Assembly: GCA_001464895.1 (NCBI GenBank)
Contig: LNEE01000023.1
Span: 1-52,165, forward strand
Source of the DNA: Betaproteobacteria bacterium Ga0077532
GTDB taxonomy: Bacteria; Pseudomonadota; Gammaproteobacteria; Burkholderiales; Ga0077523
Direction: 5' to 3'
Length of the DNA: 52,165 bases
Numbering within the stretch: position 1 is the first letter of the stretch; every line of letters begins with the position of its first letter. Positions 17,323-25,248 of this stretch are shown here, piece by piece. The translations under genes were made by a program, and so were the position numbers. The notes beneath the pieces were generated by a model. The model did no database searches. It saw nothing but the letters and a program-made list of their open reading frames with translations, and was not told where the DNA came from.

Positions 17323-17349
17323 TAAAGTTATCGCGGATCCGAGCCGTAA
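17323..17349 (+). promoter_or_regulatory. Sigma-28 (FliA)-type promoter for flgM-flgN
   Basis: TAAAGTTA at 17323-17330 matches the sigma-28 -35 element in 7 of 8 positions. GCCGTAA at 17343-17349 serves as the -10. The distance from AAGT to the final TAA is 25 nt, as in the enteric consensus. The site lies 52 bp upstream of the flgM GTG. A separate TATACT at 17286-17291 could serve as a sigma-70 -10, but no matching -35 is seen. Autogenous FliA control of its own anti-sigma factor is well known. Confidence 0.65.
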
Positions 17350-17401
17350 CAGGATCCGGATGGTCTAGAAGGCCGTTCACAGACAGAAGCGAGGAATCAA
17401 G

Positions 17402-17713
17402 GTGAAGATAAACAATTCGGTGGGTAGGCCGCCTGGCGTTTCCGGTCCGCAGGAAGTCGCGGGCGGAAAGACGCCTTCGCAGCCGCAGGTCTCGACCGGT
17501 GGGCGTACGGGCGATCGCGTCGACATCACGTCGCTGTCGTCGCAGTTGCAAGCGCTCGAGAGCAAGTTGTCCGATGTGAATGTGGTGGACTCCGCACGGG
17601 TCGATGCGATCAAGCAGGCCATTTCGGAAGGGCGTTTCAACGTCAACTCTGAAGTCGTCGCCGATCGCCTCATCGCCTCGGTGAAGGAGTACCTGCTCAA
17701 TCAAAAGAACTGA
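17402..17713 (+). CDS. flgM: Anti-sigma-28 factor FlgM
   Basis: A 103-aa protein that binds FliA in the cytoplasm and is exported once the hook is complete. The N-terminus MKINNSVG and a disordered Gly/Pro/Ser-rich first half match FlgM. The C-terminal sigma-binding helices are DRVDITSLSSQLQALES and VVDSARVDAIKQAISEGRF, then NSEVVADRLIASVKEYL. The GTG start has GAGGAA about 6 nt upstream. It is the first gene of flgM-flgN, behind a sigma-28 promoter. Confidence 0.93.
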   Translation: MKINNSVGRPPGVSGPQEVAGGKTPSQPQVSTGGRTGDRVDITSLSSQLQALESKLSDVNVVDSARVDAIKQAISEGRFNVNSEVVADRLIASVKEYLLNQKN

Positions 17714-17811
17714 AATGTCGGGTCAGGATGCACCGGTCGGATCGCGGGGGCCTGCGCGAGGCGCACGCCGCGGCGGCGAAAGTCCGGTCGTCCAATGCCA
17801 GGATCAGCTCC

Positions 17812-18291
17812 ATGTCCAACCGTAACGCCTTTTCACGCACGCTCGTCGCCGAGCGGGAAGCGTTTGCCCGATTCCTCGGTCTCCTGGAAGCCGAAAGTGC
17901 GTCGCTCATCAAGGGCGACATCGAGGAGTTGGTACAGCTCGCCCAAGTGAAGTCCGACCAGGTGGCAGTTCTGGCGGAGTACGCGCGTGAACGCAGCGAG
18001 TTCCTCGCTTCGGAAGGGTTCCGTTCGGACCGCATCGGGATGGCCGAGTGGCTGCTCGTGAATGGCGGCAAGGACGGCGAGCAGTTGTCCCGTCTGTGGC
18101 ATGGACTGGTGCACGATGCGTCCGTTGCCCGACGCGTGAACGAGAAGAACGGCGTCCTCATCGAATCACGCCTTCGCGTCAATCACGCCGCGCTGAACGT
18201 CCTGCGCAGCGCCATGAAGCAGGTGCCCCTCTACGGCCCCGACGGCGCGCCAGCATTCGGCGAACGCAACCGGGAACTGGGCCTCGCCTGA
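17812..18291 (+). CDS. flgN: Flagellar export chaperone FlgN
   Basis: A 159-aa, mostly alpha-helical cytoplasmic chaperone for the hook-junction proteins FlgK and FlgL. The long first helix (SRTLVAEREAFARFLGLLEA), ESASLIKGDIEELVQLAQVK and the C-terminal RVNHAALNVLRSAM region are typical. I chose the ATG at 17812, preceded by AGGA, because upstream in-frame residues are unlike FlgN. It follows flgM by about 98 bp with no obvious terminator between. It converges on motD. Confidence 0.85.
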   Translation: MSNRNAFSRTLVAEREAFARFLGLLEAESASLIKGDIEELVQLAQVKSDQVAVLAEYARERSEFLASEGFRSDRIGMAEWLLVNGGKDGEQLSRLWHGLVHDASVARRVNEKNGVLIESRLRVNHAALNVLRSAMKQVPLYGPDGAPAFGERNRELGLA

Positions 18292-18346
18292 TTCGCAGTT
18301 CCGGAATCACCCCCAACCGGACTACGGCATTCGATCGATAGGTCTG

Positions 18347-18372
18347 CGCGCTCTGCCCCCGATCAGAGCGCG
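18347..18372. terminator. Hairpin between convergent flgN and motD
   Basis: CGCGCTCTG (18347-18355) and CAGAGCGCG (18364-18372) form a perfect 9-bp stem with an 8-nt loop. It sits in the 121-bp gap between two convergent genes, which suits a bidirectional transcript end. There is no strong T-run on either side (only CTTT downstream), so intrinsic termination is not certain. Confidence 0.4.
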
Positions 18373-18412
18373 GCGCACGCTTTGGTCAACCAAGCCACTC
18401 CGAACCAGGTAC

Positions 18413-19102
18413 TCACCGGGAAGAAGCACCAGCCGGAGTCTCCAGGGGAAGAATCACGACCGTGACCCTGCGATTCCGCGCGCGTCCCTCGGGCGTGTCG
18501 TTCGTCTCGATGCTTCGATACTCACCGTACCCGACAGCTGCCATCCTGCCCGGATCGACACCAGCGGAACGGAACAACCGCACGACACGGCTCGCACGGG
18601 CGGACGACAGCTCCCAGTTCGAAGGATAGAGGGGACTGGCAATCGGGCTGTCGTCGGTGTGGCCCTCCACTTCCAAGCCGTTGGGCGACTTCGCGAGGAC
18701 CTTGGCGACTGACGCAAGAATCTCGGCGGAGGCCGGCTGAAGCTCGGCTTGCCCGGGTTCGAAGAGCACGCTTGCGTTGATCTCGACCGCCAGGCCCCTC
18801 GAACTCTGCGTCACCCGCACCCGTCCATCCCGCACCATCGGTTCGAGCACCTGGTTGATGTTGTCCGCCAGCGCCTGCATGCCCGTGTGCGAAACGTCCT
18901 TTCCTGCAGCAGCCTTCTCCGGCTGATTCGTCTGAAACGCCTTCACAAGGGATTCCGACACGACGCGGTAGCGGCCCTCGTTGACCGACGATATCGCGTA
19001 CATCACGACGAAGAACGCCAGCAGCAGCGTGACGAAGTCCGCATACGAGACGAGCCAGCGGTCGTGGTGCTCGCCCTCCTCCTCGCGTCGCCGCCTGGCC
19101 AT
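18413..19102 (-). CDS. motD: Flagellar motor stator protein MotD (MotB-like)
   Basis: A 229-aa stator subunit with one transmembrane helix (SYADFVTLLLAFFVVMYAIS, residues 19-38) carrying the proton-binding Asp22. A peptidoglycan-binding OmpA/MotB domain follows (VLFEPGQAEL, VEGHTDDSPI, NWELSSARASRVVRLF, VGYGEYR). The short, very basic N-terminus (ARRRREEEGEHHDRW) is usual for MotD. It is shorter than enteric MotB (about 308 aa), as the MotD type is. It lies 80 bp after motC and is read from the same sigma-28-like promoter. Confidence 0.92.
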   Translation of the reverse strand: MARRRREEEGEHHDRWLVSYADFVTLLLAFFVVMYAISSVNEGRYRVVSESLVKAFQTNQPEKAAAGKDVSHTGMQALADNINQVLEPMVRDGRVRVTQSSRGLAVEINASVLFEPGQAELQPASAEILASVAKVLAKSPNGLEVEGHTDDSPIASPLYPSNWELSSARASRVVRLFRSAGVDPGRMAAVGYGEYRSIETNDTPEGRARNRRVTVVILPLETPAGASSR

Positions 19103-19182
19103 CGGCTAGCAGTACGCCTTGCAGGGCGCGAACTGACGCACCGCGTCGGGTGACAACGCACACGGGAGACGCGGATGAATCA

Positions 19183-19932
19183 TCAGTCACCCTCCATCAG
19201 GAAGCCTTCGAGCTTGCCCTGGATGATTCTCGGATTCTCCCCGTGCGCAACGGACACGAGGCCATCGATCAGCAACTCGCGCCGCCGTACCTCCCGGGCC
19301 ACGACGCCCTTCAGCTTCTGCGCGACGGGTAGAAAGATGAGGTTCGCGCTTCCCACGCCGTACAGGGTCGCGACGAATGCCACGGCTATCCCGGCCCCAA
19401 GCCGCGATGGATCGGTCAGGTTCTCCATGACGTGGATGAGCCCGAGCACCGCACCCAGAATCCCGATGGTGGGTGCATAGCCGCCTGCGGAATCCCAGAT
19501 CTTGATGGCGGCGCGCTGCTCGTCCTCGTAGGTCTGGATGTCGCGCTCCAGGATCTCGCGCAGGACGGCAGGCTCGGCGCCATCGATCAGCAGTTGCAGA
19601 CCCTTGCGCTCATAGGCCGACTTCTCGATGCGCAGTTGTGGCTCCAGTGCCAGCAGGCCGCCGCGCCGCGCAACGTTGCTCCAGTGGACGATGTGATTGA
19701 TCAGCGTGCGGAAGTCGCACTCCGGTGGACGCAACACCCAGCGGGCCATGCGAATCCCCTTGGCGAAGACCGGTAGCCGGCTCTGGATCATGACGGCACC
19801 GAGCGTCCCGCCGATGACGATCACGAAGGCCGTGGCCTGGACCAGCGAAGCGGTGTGCCCACCCTCGAGCCATTGGCCGCCGAGAATGGCACCGACCGCG
19901 ACCAGGAGGCCAAGCAGGCTGAGTATGTCCAT
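19183..19932 (-). CDS. motC: Flagellar motor stator protein MotC (MotA-like)
   Basis: A 249-aa stator protein with four membrane helices: two N-terminal (DILSLLGLLVAVGAILGGQW, VQATAFVIVIGGTLGAVMI) and two after the cytoplasmic loop (GGYAPTIGILGAVLGLIHVM and IAVAFVATLYGVGSANLIFL). The loop contains the charged region that contacts FliG. The ATG at 19932 gives the normal start; 20 upstream in-frame residues are not conserved. It pairs with motD, and the start lies about 75 bp after a sigma-28-like promoter. Confidence 0.92.
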   Translation of the reverse strand: MDILSLLGLLVAVGAILGGQWLEGGHTASLVQATAFVIVIGGTLGAVMIQSRLPVFAKGIRMARWVLRPPECDFRTLINHIVHWSNVARRGGLLALEPQLRIEKSAYERKGLQLLIDGAEPAVLREILERDIQTYEDEQRAAIKIWDSAGGYAPTIGILGAVLGLIHVMENLTDPSRLGAGIAVAFVATLYGVGSANLIFLPVAQKLKGVVAREVRRRELLIDGLVSVAHGENPRIIQGKLEGFLMEGD

Positions 19933-20006
19933 GGATTGGCGAAGTGAGGCGTACGGAAGGGAGCGGACCGGGGTCGCCCGAAGCCGACGCACACCCGCCA
20001 GACCCG

Positions 20007-20034
20007 TTTACGGCAACGGGATAGGCGGACTTGA
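20007..20034 (-). promoter_or_regulatory. Sigma-28 (FliA)-type promoter for motC-motD
   Basis: On the minus strand: TCAAGT (20034-20029), 14 bp, then GCCGTAAA (20014-20007). Spacing and -10 sequence are the same as in front of flgM (AAGT, 14 bp, GCCGTAA), and the two sites support each other. It lies about 75 bp upstream of the motC ATG. The roughly 225-bp gap to fliA holds nothing else I recognise. Confidence 0.6.
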
Positions 20035-20159
20035 ACCAGAGGAACACCTACGCGAAGCGCGTTTCGGTCGGACGGAGAATGCCCAACGGATGCGATCGCG
20101 GAGGCGTTGCACCCCCGCGCGGATTCATCAACAGCCAGGTGACGCCGGATCGGAACCGG

Positions 20160-20885
20160 TTACTTGGACGTCCAGGTCTTCATCCGGGCGCGCAGGCGGG
20201 CCACGGCCTGGGCATGGAGTTGGCACACACGGGACTCGCTGACGCCGAGCACCTCGCCGATCTCCTTCAGGTTCATCTCCTGCTCGTAGTAAAGACCCAT
20301 GACGAGCTTCTCGCGCTCCGGCAACGCGCCGATCGCCTGCACGAGATGGCGACGGAAACCCTGATCCTCCAGTACGTCCAACGGGCCACGCTGGCCGTCG
20401 GTCAGGAACGAGTCGAAGAAGTCGCCATCCTCGCTCTCCTGGAAATCCTCGTAGTGGAGCAACTGATAGCCACGCGCATCTAGGAGCATCTGCTGGTAGT
20501 CCTCGATCGGCACCTCGAGACGCGCTGCCAGTTCGCTCTCCCGTGGGGCTCGACCGTACTCCTGCTCGAGCTTCGCCACCGCAGACTCGATGCGACGCAG
20601 ATTCTTCCGGACGTTGCGAGGCAGCCAGTCGGCTTGCCGAAGTTCGTCGAGAATGGACCCGCGGATCCGCTGGATGGCGTAGGTCTCGAACTGCGCACCC
20701 TGGGTGTCGTCGAAATTCTTGGCGGCGTCGAGCAGGCCGATGAGTCCGGCCTGGATGAGGTCGTCGACCTCCACGCTGGCGGGCAGCTTGGCCATGAAAT
20801 GATAGGCAATGCGCTTCACGAGCGGTGCAAGCTCGTTGACGATCGCATCGACGTCGCGGTTGGCTAGGGATGTGGCATTGACCAT
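20160..20885 (-). CDS. fliA: Flagellar sigma factor FliA (sigma-28)
   Basis: A 241-aa alternative sigma factor for late flagellar and chemotaxis genes. Region 2 is present with VEVDDLIQAGLIGLLDAAKNF and YAIQRIRGSILDELRQADWLPR, the signature of sigma-28. Region 4 ends with LPEREKLVMGLYYEQEMNLKEIG and the helix-turn-helix LGVSESRVCQLHAQAV. It is the last gene of flhB-flhA-flhF-flhG-fliA, with only 9 bp after flhG. The FlgM antagonist is encoded at 17402-17713. Confidence 0.95.
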   Translation of the reverse strand: MVNATSLANRDVDAIVNELAPLVKRIAYHFMAKLPASVEVDDLIQAGLIGLLDAAKNFDDTQGAQFETYAIQRIRGSILDELRQADWLPRNVRKNLRRIESAVAKLEQEYGRAPRESELAARLEVPIEDYQQMLLDARGYQLLHYEDFQESEDGDFFDSFLTDGQRGPLDVLEDQGFRRHLVQAIGALPEREKLVMGLYYEQEMNLKEIGEVLGVSESRVCQLHAQAVARLRARMKTWTSK

Positions 20886-20894
20886 CGGATTCGC

Positions 20895-21770
20895 TCAGGC
20901 ATTCGCGGACAGCGTCGTGCGGCTCGCCTGGACCAACCGGTGCACGAACCCATCGAGGCAGTCTTCCCCCTCGTAGGGCCAATGCATGACGGTGTCGGCG
21001 ATGGCACGAACTGCGGCAGCCGATGGCGACTGGGGATACGCCCCCACCACCGACTGTCGCAGGCGCATCGCGCGCTGCAGGTCTGGGTCTTCTGGAACAC
21101 AACCCAGCCAGGCAACGCTCACGGAAAGATAGCGCTTCGCTGTCGATTCGAGATTATGGAAAACCGCGCGCGCCTGGTCAGCCGTGCGTGCGCGATTGAC
21201 GACCACGTGGAAGCGATGCTTCGCCCCATCGCGGGTGAGCCGCTTCATCAGTGCATAGGCGCCGGTGATTCCATCGGCGCCCGGGGAAAGCACGATCACG
21301 ACTTCGGTGGCCGCCAGGGTCCACGAAGACGTCGAATCTGCAAGCGCATGGGGCGCATCCACCAGCAATACATCGACGGCGGGATCGAGACTGGAAAACG
21401 CAGCGACCAGCCGGCTTTCTTCGGCCTGCGGCAGCGCCCCCAGCATGCGGCTCCCCTGTCCAGCCGCGGCGAATCGGACACCCTCGGGTCCGTAGGACAG
21501 AACGTCCCCGAGCTTCTGATTTCGGGCGATGACCTCGGCCAGATCACGGGACGACGCCACCCCGAGCTGATCAGCGGGACCGCGGGGCCCCATGCCCTGA
21601 TCGAGCACGCAGACCTGCTGGCCGGCCCGGGCCAGCGCGACGGCAAGATTTCCGACGAGCGCGGAACATCCGATGCCGGCGTCGGCGGCCGTGAAAGTGA
21701 CGGAGCGCACCATGCCCCGCGCGAAAAGTCGCCGCAATCCAGCCGCCTGATCCGGAACGATGGTCGCCAT
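20895..21770 (-). CDS. flhG: FlhG/FleN-like protein with degenerate P-loop
   Basis: A 291-aa MinD/ParA-fold partner of FlhF, controlling flagellar number and placement. The N-terminal FlhF-activating motif DQAAGLRRL (7-15) is intact. The deviant Walker A, normally KGGVGKT/S, reads DAGIGCS (30-36), so both lysines are replaced (Asp30, Cys35). Later Walker-type aspartates remain in VCVLDQG and VLLVDAPH. A C-terminal helix (DGFVHRLVQAS) could be the membrane anchor. The start at 21770 lies one base after the flhF stop (TGA-C-ATG), so translation is coupled. ATP binding is doubtful, although activation of FlhF may persist. Confidence 0.85.
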   Translation of the reverse strand: MATIVPDQAAGLRRLFARGMVRSVTFTAADAGIGCSALVGNLAVALARAGQQVCVLDQGMGPRGPADQLGVASSRDLAEVIARNQKLGDVLSYGPEGVRFAAAGQGSRMLGALPQAEESRLVAAFSSLDPAVDVLLVDAPHALADSTSSWTLAATEVVIVLSPGADGITGAYALMKRLTRDGAKHRFHVVVNRARTADQARAVFHNLESTAKRYLSVSVAWLGCVPEDPDLQRAMRLRQSVVGAYPQSPSAAAVRAIADTVMHWPYEGEDCLDGFVHRLVQASRTTLSANA

Positions 21771-21771
21771 G

Positions 21772-23106
21772 TCAGGCTCCCGGCGCCTGCGCGAGACGAC
21801 CGGACCGTGCGGCGAAAAGCAGCGGCATGTCCTCGGCGCTGGGCTGGAAGCCACCGCGCTCCGCCTCCGCGCGGAAAGCGCGATCGACCAAATACAGCGG
21901 GCTCGCGAGGTGGAGATCTTCAGGGACGCGCTGCCCGTTGGTGACGTAATGCAGAGGCAGGGCGGCACGCAGGATCACGTCGATCGCGCCGCCCAGCGAA
22001 ACGGATTCGTCGACCTTGGTGAGAATGCACCCGGCAAGGCCATCCCCGCGATAGCAACGGACGACGTCCTCCAGAGCCTCGCCCTGCGCCACGGCGGAGA
22101 GCAGCAGGAGCCGGCTCACCGGCTTGCCATGCCCCGTCAGCATTGCCACCTGCTCGGAAACGCGACGATCCCGCTGGTTCATGCCGACCGTGTCGATCAG
22201 CACGAGCCGACGCCCCTTGAGCTCGGCGAGCGTCACGCCGAGATCGTCCTCGTCCTTGGCGACGAACACCGGGACTCCGAGGATCCGCCCGTAGATGCGG
22301 AGCTGATCGACAGCGCCGATCCGGTAGCTGTCTGTGGTCACCAGCGCCACCTGCGACGGACCGTGCTGCAGCGTGCAGCTCGCCGCGATCTTCGCGACAG
22401 TGGTGGTCTTGCCGACGCCCGTGGGACCCACCAGCGCGTAGACCCCGCCTCGCGAGACGATGTCATCCCCGGCAGAAACGCACTGAAGACTGTCGACCAG
22501 ATGCGTCTTCACCCAGCGGATGGCGCGGGGAAGCGTCTCGTCGGAAGCGAGCCTGGACGCGAGATCGCGGGAGAAGGTGCCACCGAATCCGCGGGTGAGG
22601 AGTTCGCGCAGGAGCTCCACCTGGATCGGCGCCCGCGCGGCCATCTGGTGCCACGCAAATCCGGAGAGCTGCCCTTCGACCACGCCGCGCAGCTGGCGGA
22701 TCTCGTCGGCCAATTCGCGGGTGGCGCCGTCGGAGTTGGGCGCCCCAGCTGCGCCGCCACTTGCAGATGACAACGGCTCGGCAGAGCGGTCAGGCGGCGG
22801 GGCGGACGGCGTGGAAGATGGCGGGGGAACGACTTGCGGAGCGACAGCGGGCTGGGAAGTCGGCGCCGCGAATCGGGTCGGCGCGACGGCCGCCTCGTAG
22901 GTGAGAGCCTCGTCGCGCGGTGACTGGGCGGAGAGAACGTTCGCATTTCCCGTCACCACCGCGACCTCGCGCTCGGAAACGGCCATGATCTCCACGCCAC
23001 CGGGGACCTGCCGATTGGCCAGGATCAACGCATCCGTACCCAGGGCCTCGCGGACGAGCCGTAGGCATTCGCGCGTGTTCGCGGCGAAGAAGCGCCTAAC
23101 CACCAA
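21772..23106 (-). CDS. flhF: Flagellar SRP-type GTPase FlhF
   Basis: A 444-aa SRP-family GTPase that sets the site of flagellar assembly. It has an N-terminal basic B-domain (VVRRFFAANTRECLRLVREAL), a Pro/Ser/Ala-rich linker (about 85-125), a helical N domain, and the G domain with G1 GPTGVGKTTT (227-236), VALVTTDSYRIGAVDQL, LVLIDTVGMNQRD, and TKVDESVSLG for guanine recognition. The likely start is TTG at 23106, with GGAG about 9 nt upstream, which aligns with the usual FlhF beginning. A GTG immediately after is an alternative. It is third in the operon, 66 bp after flhA. Confidence 0.93.
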   Translation of the reverse strand: MVVRRFFAANTRECLRLVREALGTDALILANRQVPGGVEIMAVSEREVAVVTGNANVLSAQSPRDEALTYEAAVAPTRFAAPTSQPAVAPQVVPPPSSTPSAPPPDRSAEPLSSASGGAAGAPNSDGATRELADEIRQLRGVVEGQLSGFAWHQMAARAPIQVELLRELLTRGFGGTFSRDLASRLASDETLPRAIRWVKTHLVDSLQCVSAGDDIVSRGGVYALVGPTGVGKTTTVAKIAASCTLQHGPSQVALVTTDSYRIGAVDQLRIYGRILGVPVFVAKDEDDLGVTLAELKGRRLVLIDTVGMNQRDRRVSEQVAMLTGHGKPVSRLLLLSAVAQGEALEDVVRCYRGDGLAGCILTKVDESVSLGGAIDVILRAALPLHYVTNGQRVPEDLHLASPLYLVDRAFRAEAERGGFQPSAEDMPLLFAARSGRLAQAPGA

Positions 23107-23172
23107 GGCGACCCACTCCGGTTTCGCGCGTCAGCGACACAGTCATGTGCATCGACGGCACGGTGGGGCACG

Positions 23173-25245
23173 TCACGCCCCCCGGCCTCCGAGAACGGCA
23201 ACCACCTTGATGGTGCGACTGTCGGGAATTTCTACGTGGGAGATCACTTTGAGTTGCGGCGCTGCGCGTCGCAGGAAACGGGAGAGGAGCGCCCGGATGG
23301 GCGCCGGGACCATGAGAATGGCGGGACGGCCTGCGCTTTCCTGATCCTGTGCCAGCTTCGCTGCCTGCTTCAACAGGTTCTCCGCGAGGTTGGGTTCGAG
23401 GCCTGCACCTTCCGCGTTTTTCGCCTGGGAGGCCTGTACGAGCACCTGTTCCAGAGCGGGATCCAATGCCATCACCTGAAGGTCTCCACCTCCCGGCGAT
23501 ATGCTTTGGATGATAGCACGCGAGAGTGAAACTCTGACCGCGGCGGTGAGTTCGTCGGGGTCCTGCGTGCGGGCAATATATTCCGCCAGCGTTTCGAGGA
23601 TGGTCCGCATGTCGCGAATGTGAACGCCTTCGGTGAGAAGGCTCTGCAGGACCTTGTGAAGGGTACCGACCGGGACGACCTTCGGCACCAGTTCCTCGAC
23701 CAGTTTGGGCGACTCCTTCGAGAGATGCTCGAGGAGACTCTGCACCTCCTCCCGGCCGAGCAATTCGGAGGAATGCGCCTGCACCACGCTCGAGAGATGG
23801 GTGGCGATCACAGTCCCGGCATCCACCACCGTGTATCCCATGGCGATGGCCTGCTCCCGGTTCGCTTGCTCGACCCAGACCGCCGGCAGCCCGAATGCCG
23901 GGTCCTTGGTCGGGGTGCCATTCAGAGTACCGATTGCCCGTCCGGGATTGATGGCAAGGAACTGCCCCACCAGAACGTCGCCGGCACCGGCCTCCACGCC
24001 TTTCAAGGTGATTCGGTAGCCGTTCGGCTTGAGTTCGAGGCTGTCGCGGATGTGGACAGCGGGCACCAGGAACCCGAGATCCTGCGCGATCTTCTTGCGG
24101 ATGCCGCGGATGCGACGCAGCAGGTCGCCGTCCTGGGCCTTGTCGACCAGCGGGATGAGCCGGTAACCGACCTCGAGCCCGAGCGTATCCACGGCGGCGA
24201 CATCCTCCCAGCCGACCTCCGCGGCATCGGTGGTCGGAGGTGGTGGCGGAGGGGCAGGCAGAGGCGCCGCGGAGCGCCGCGCGGCGAGATACCCGCCACC
24301 GCCCAGGGCGCCGGCGATCAACAGGAAGGCCAGGGTCGGCATGCCCGGGATGATCCCGAGCAAACCGAGGACCGCTGCAGCGATGTAGAGGACAGCCGGC
24401 TGCGAGAAGAGCTGGGAGACCAGCTGCTGGGACATGTCCTCGTCGGTGGTGACGCGGCTGACGACGATGCCGGCCGCCGTCGAGATGATCAAGGACGGAA
24501 TCTGCGCGACCAGGCCGTCGCCGATGGTGAGCAGCGTGTAGTTCTCGGCGGCCGTCGCGAAGTCGAGGCTGTGCTGGGTCATCCCGACCGCGAGACCGCC
24601 GACGATATTGATGATCGTAATGATGATGCCGGCAATGGCGTCGCCGCGGACGAACTTGCTGGCACCGTCCATGGAGCCGTAGAAGTCGGCCTCCTGGGAG
24701 ATCGTCTGTCGGCGATTGCGGGCTTCGTCCTCGCCGATCAGACCGGCGTTCAGGTCTGCATCGATGGCCATCTGCTTGCCGGGCATGGCGTCGAGGGTGA
24801 AACGTGCCGACACCTCTGCGATGCGACCGGCACCCTTGGTGATCACGACGAAGTTGATCACCACCAGAATGATGAAGACGACGATCCCGACCGCGTAGTT
24901 GCCGCCCACCAGGAAGTCGCCGAAAGCCTCGATCACCTGACCCGCCGCCCCCGGGCCGGTGTGCCCCTCCAGAAGCACAACTCGCGTCGATGCCACGTTC
25001 AGCGAGAGGCGTAGCAGCGTCGTGATGAGCAGCACGGTGGGGAACACCGAGAAGTCCAGCGGACGCAGCGCGAAAAGCGCGGCGAGCAACACGATGATCG
25101 ACATCGCGATGTTGAAGGTGAACAGCAGGTCGAGCAGGATGGTCGGGAGCGGCAGCATCATCATCCCGAGTACCAGGATGATGAGGATCGGACCGGTCAG
25201 GGTGCCGATCGAGAGCTTCCCACGTACGACGGCAGCTTCGGCCAT
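23173..25245 (-). CDS. flhA: Flagellar export gate protein FlhA
   Basis: A 690-aa core component of the flagellar type III export gate. Multiple membrane helices fill about 20-310, with the conserved cytoplasmic FHIPEP-type segment recognisable in the run RFTLDAMPGKQMAIDADLN and GLIGEDEARNRR. The large cytoplasmic domain contains VEQANREQAIAMGYTVVD and ends in a normal C-terminus. The length matches FlhA (about 690-700). The ATG lies 3 bp after the flhB stop, so the genes are tightly coupled. Confidence 0.96.
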   Translation of the reverse strand: MAEAAVVRGKLSIGTLTGPILIILVLGMMMLPLPTILLDLLFTFNIAMSIIVLLAALFALRPLDFSVFPTVLLITTLLRLSLNVASTRVVLLEGHTGPGAAGQVIEAFGDFLVGGNYAVGIVVFIILVVINFVVITKGAGRIAEVSARFTLDAMPGKQMAIDADLNAGLIGEDEARNRRQTISQEADFYGSMDGASKFVRGDAIAGIIITIINIVGGLAVGMTQHSLDFATAAENYTLLTIGDGLVAQIPSLIISTAAGIVVSRVTTDEDMSQQLVSQLFSQPAVLYIAAAVLGLLGIIPGMPTLAFLLIAGALGGGGYLAARRSAAPLPAPPPPPPTTDAAEVGWEDVAAVDTLGLEVGYRLIPLVDKAQDGDLLRRIRGIRKKIAQDLGFLVPAVHIRDSLELKPNGYRITLKGVEAGAGDVLVGQFLAINPGRAIGTLNGTPTKDPAFGLPAVWVEQANREQAIAMGYTVVDAGTVIATHLSSVVQAHSSELLGREEVQSLLEHLSKESPKLVEELVPKVVPVGTLHKVLQSLLTEGVHIRDMRTILETLAEYIARTQDPDELTAAVRVSLSRAIIQSISPGGGDLQVMALDPALEQVLVQASQAKNAEGAGLEPNLAENLLKQAAKLAQDQESAGRPAILMVPAPIRALLSRFLRRAAPQLKVISHVEIPDSRTIKVVAVLGGRGA

Positions 25246-25248
25246 CGG

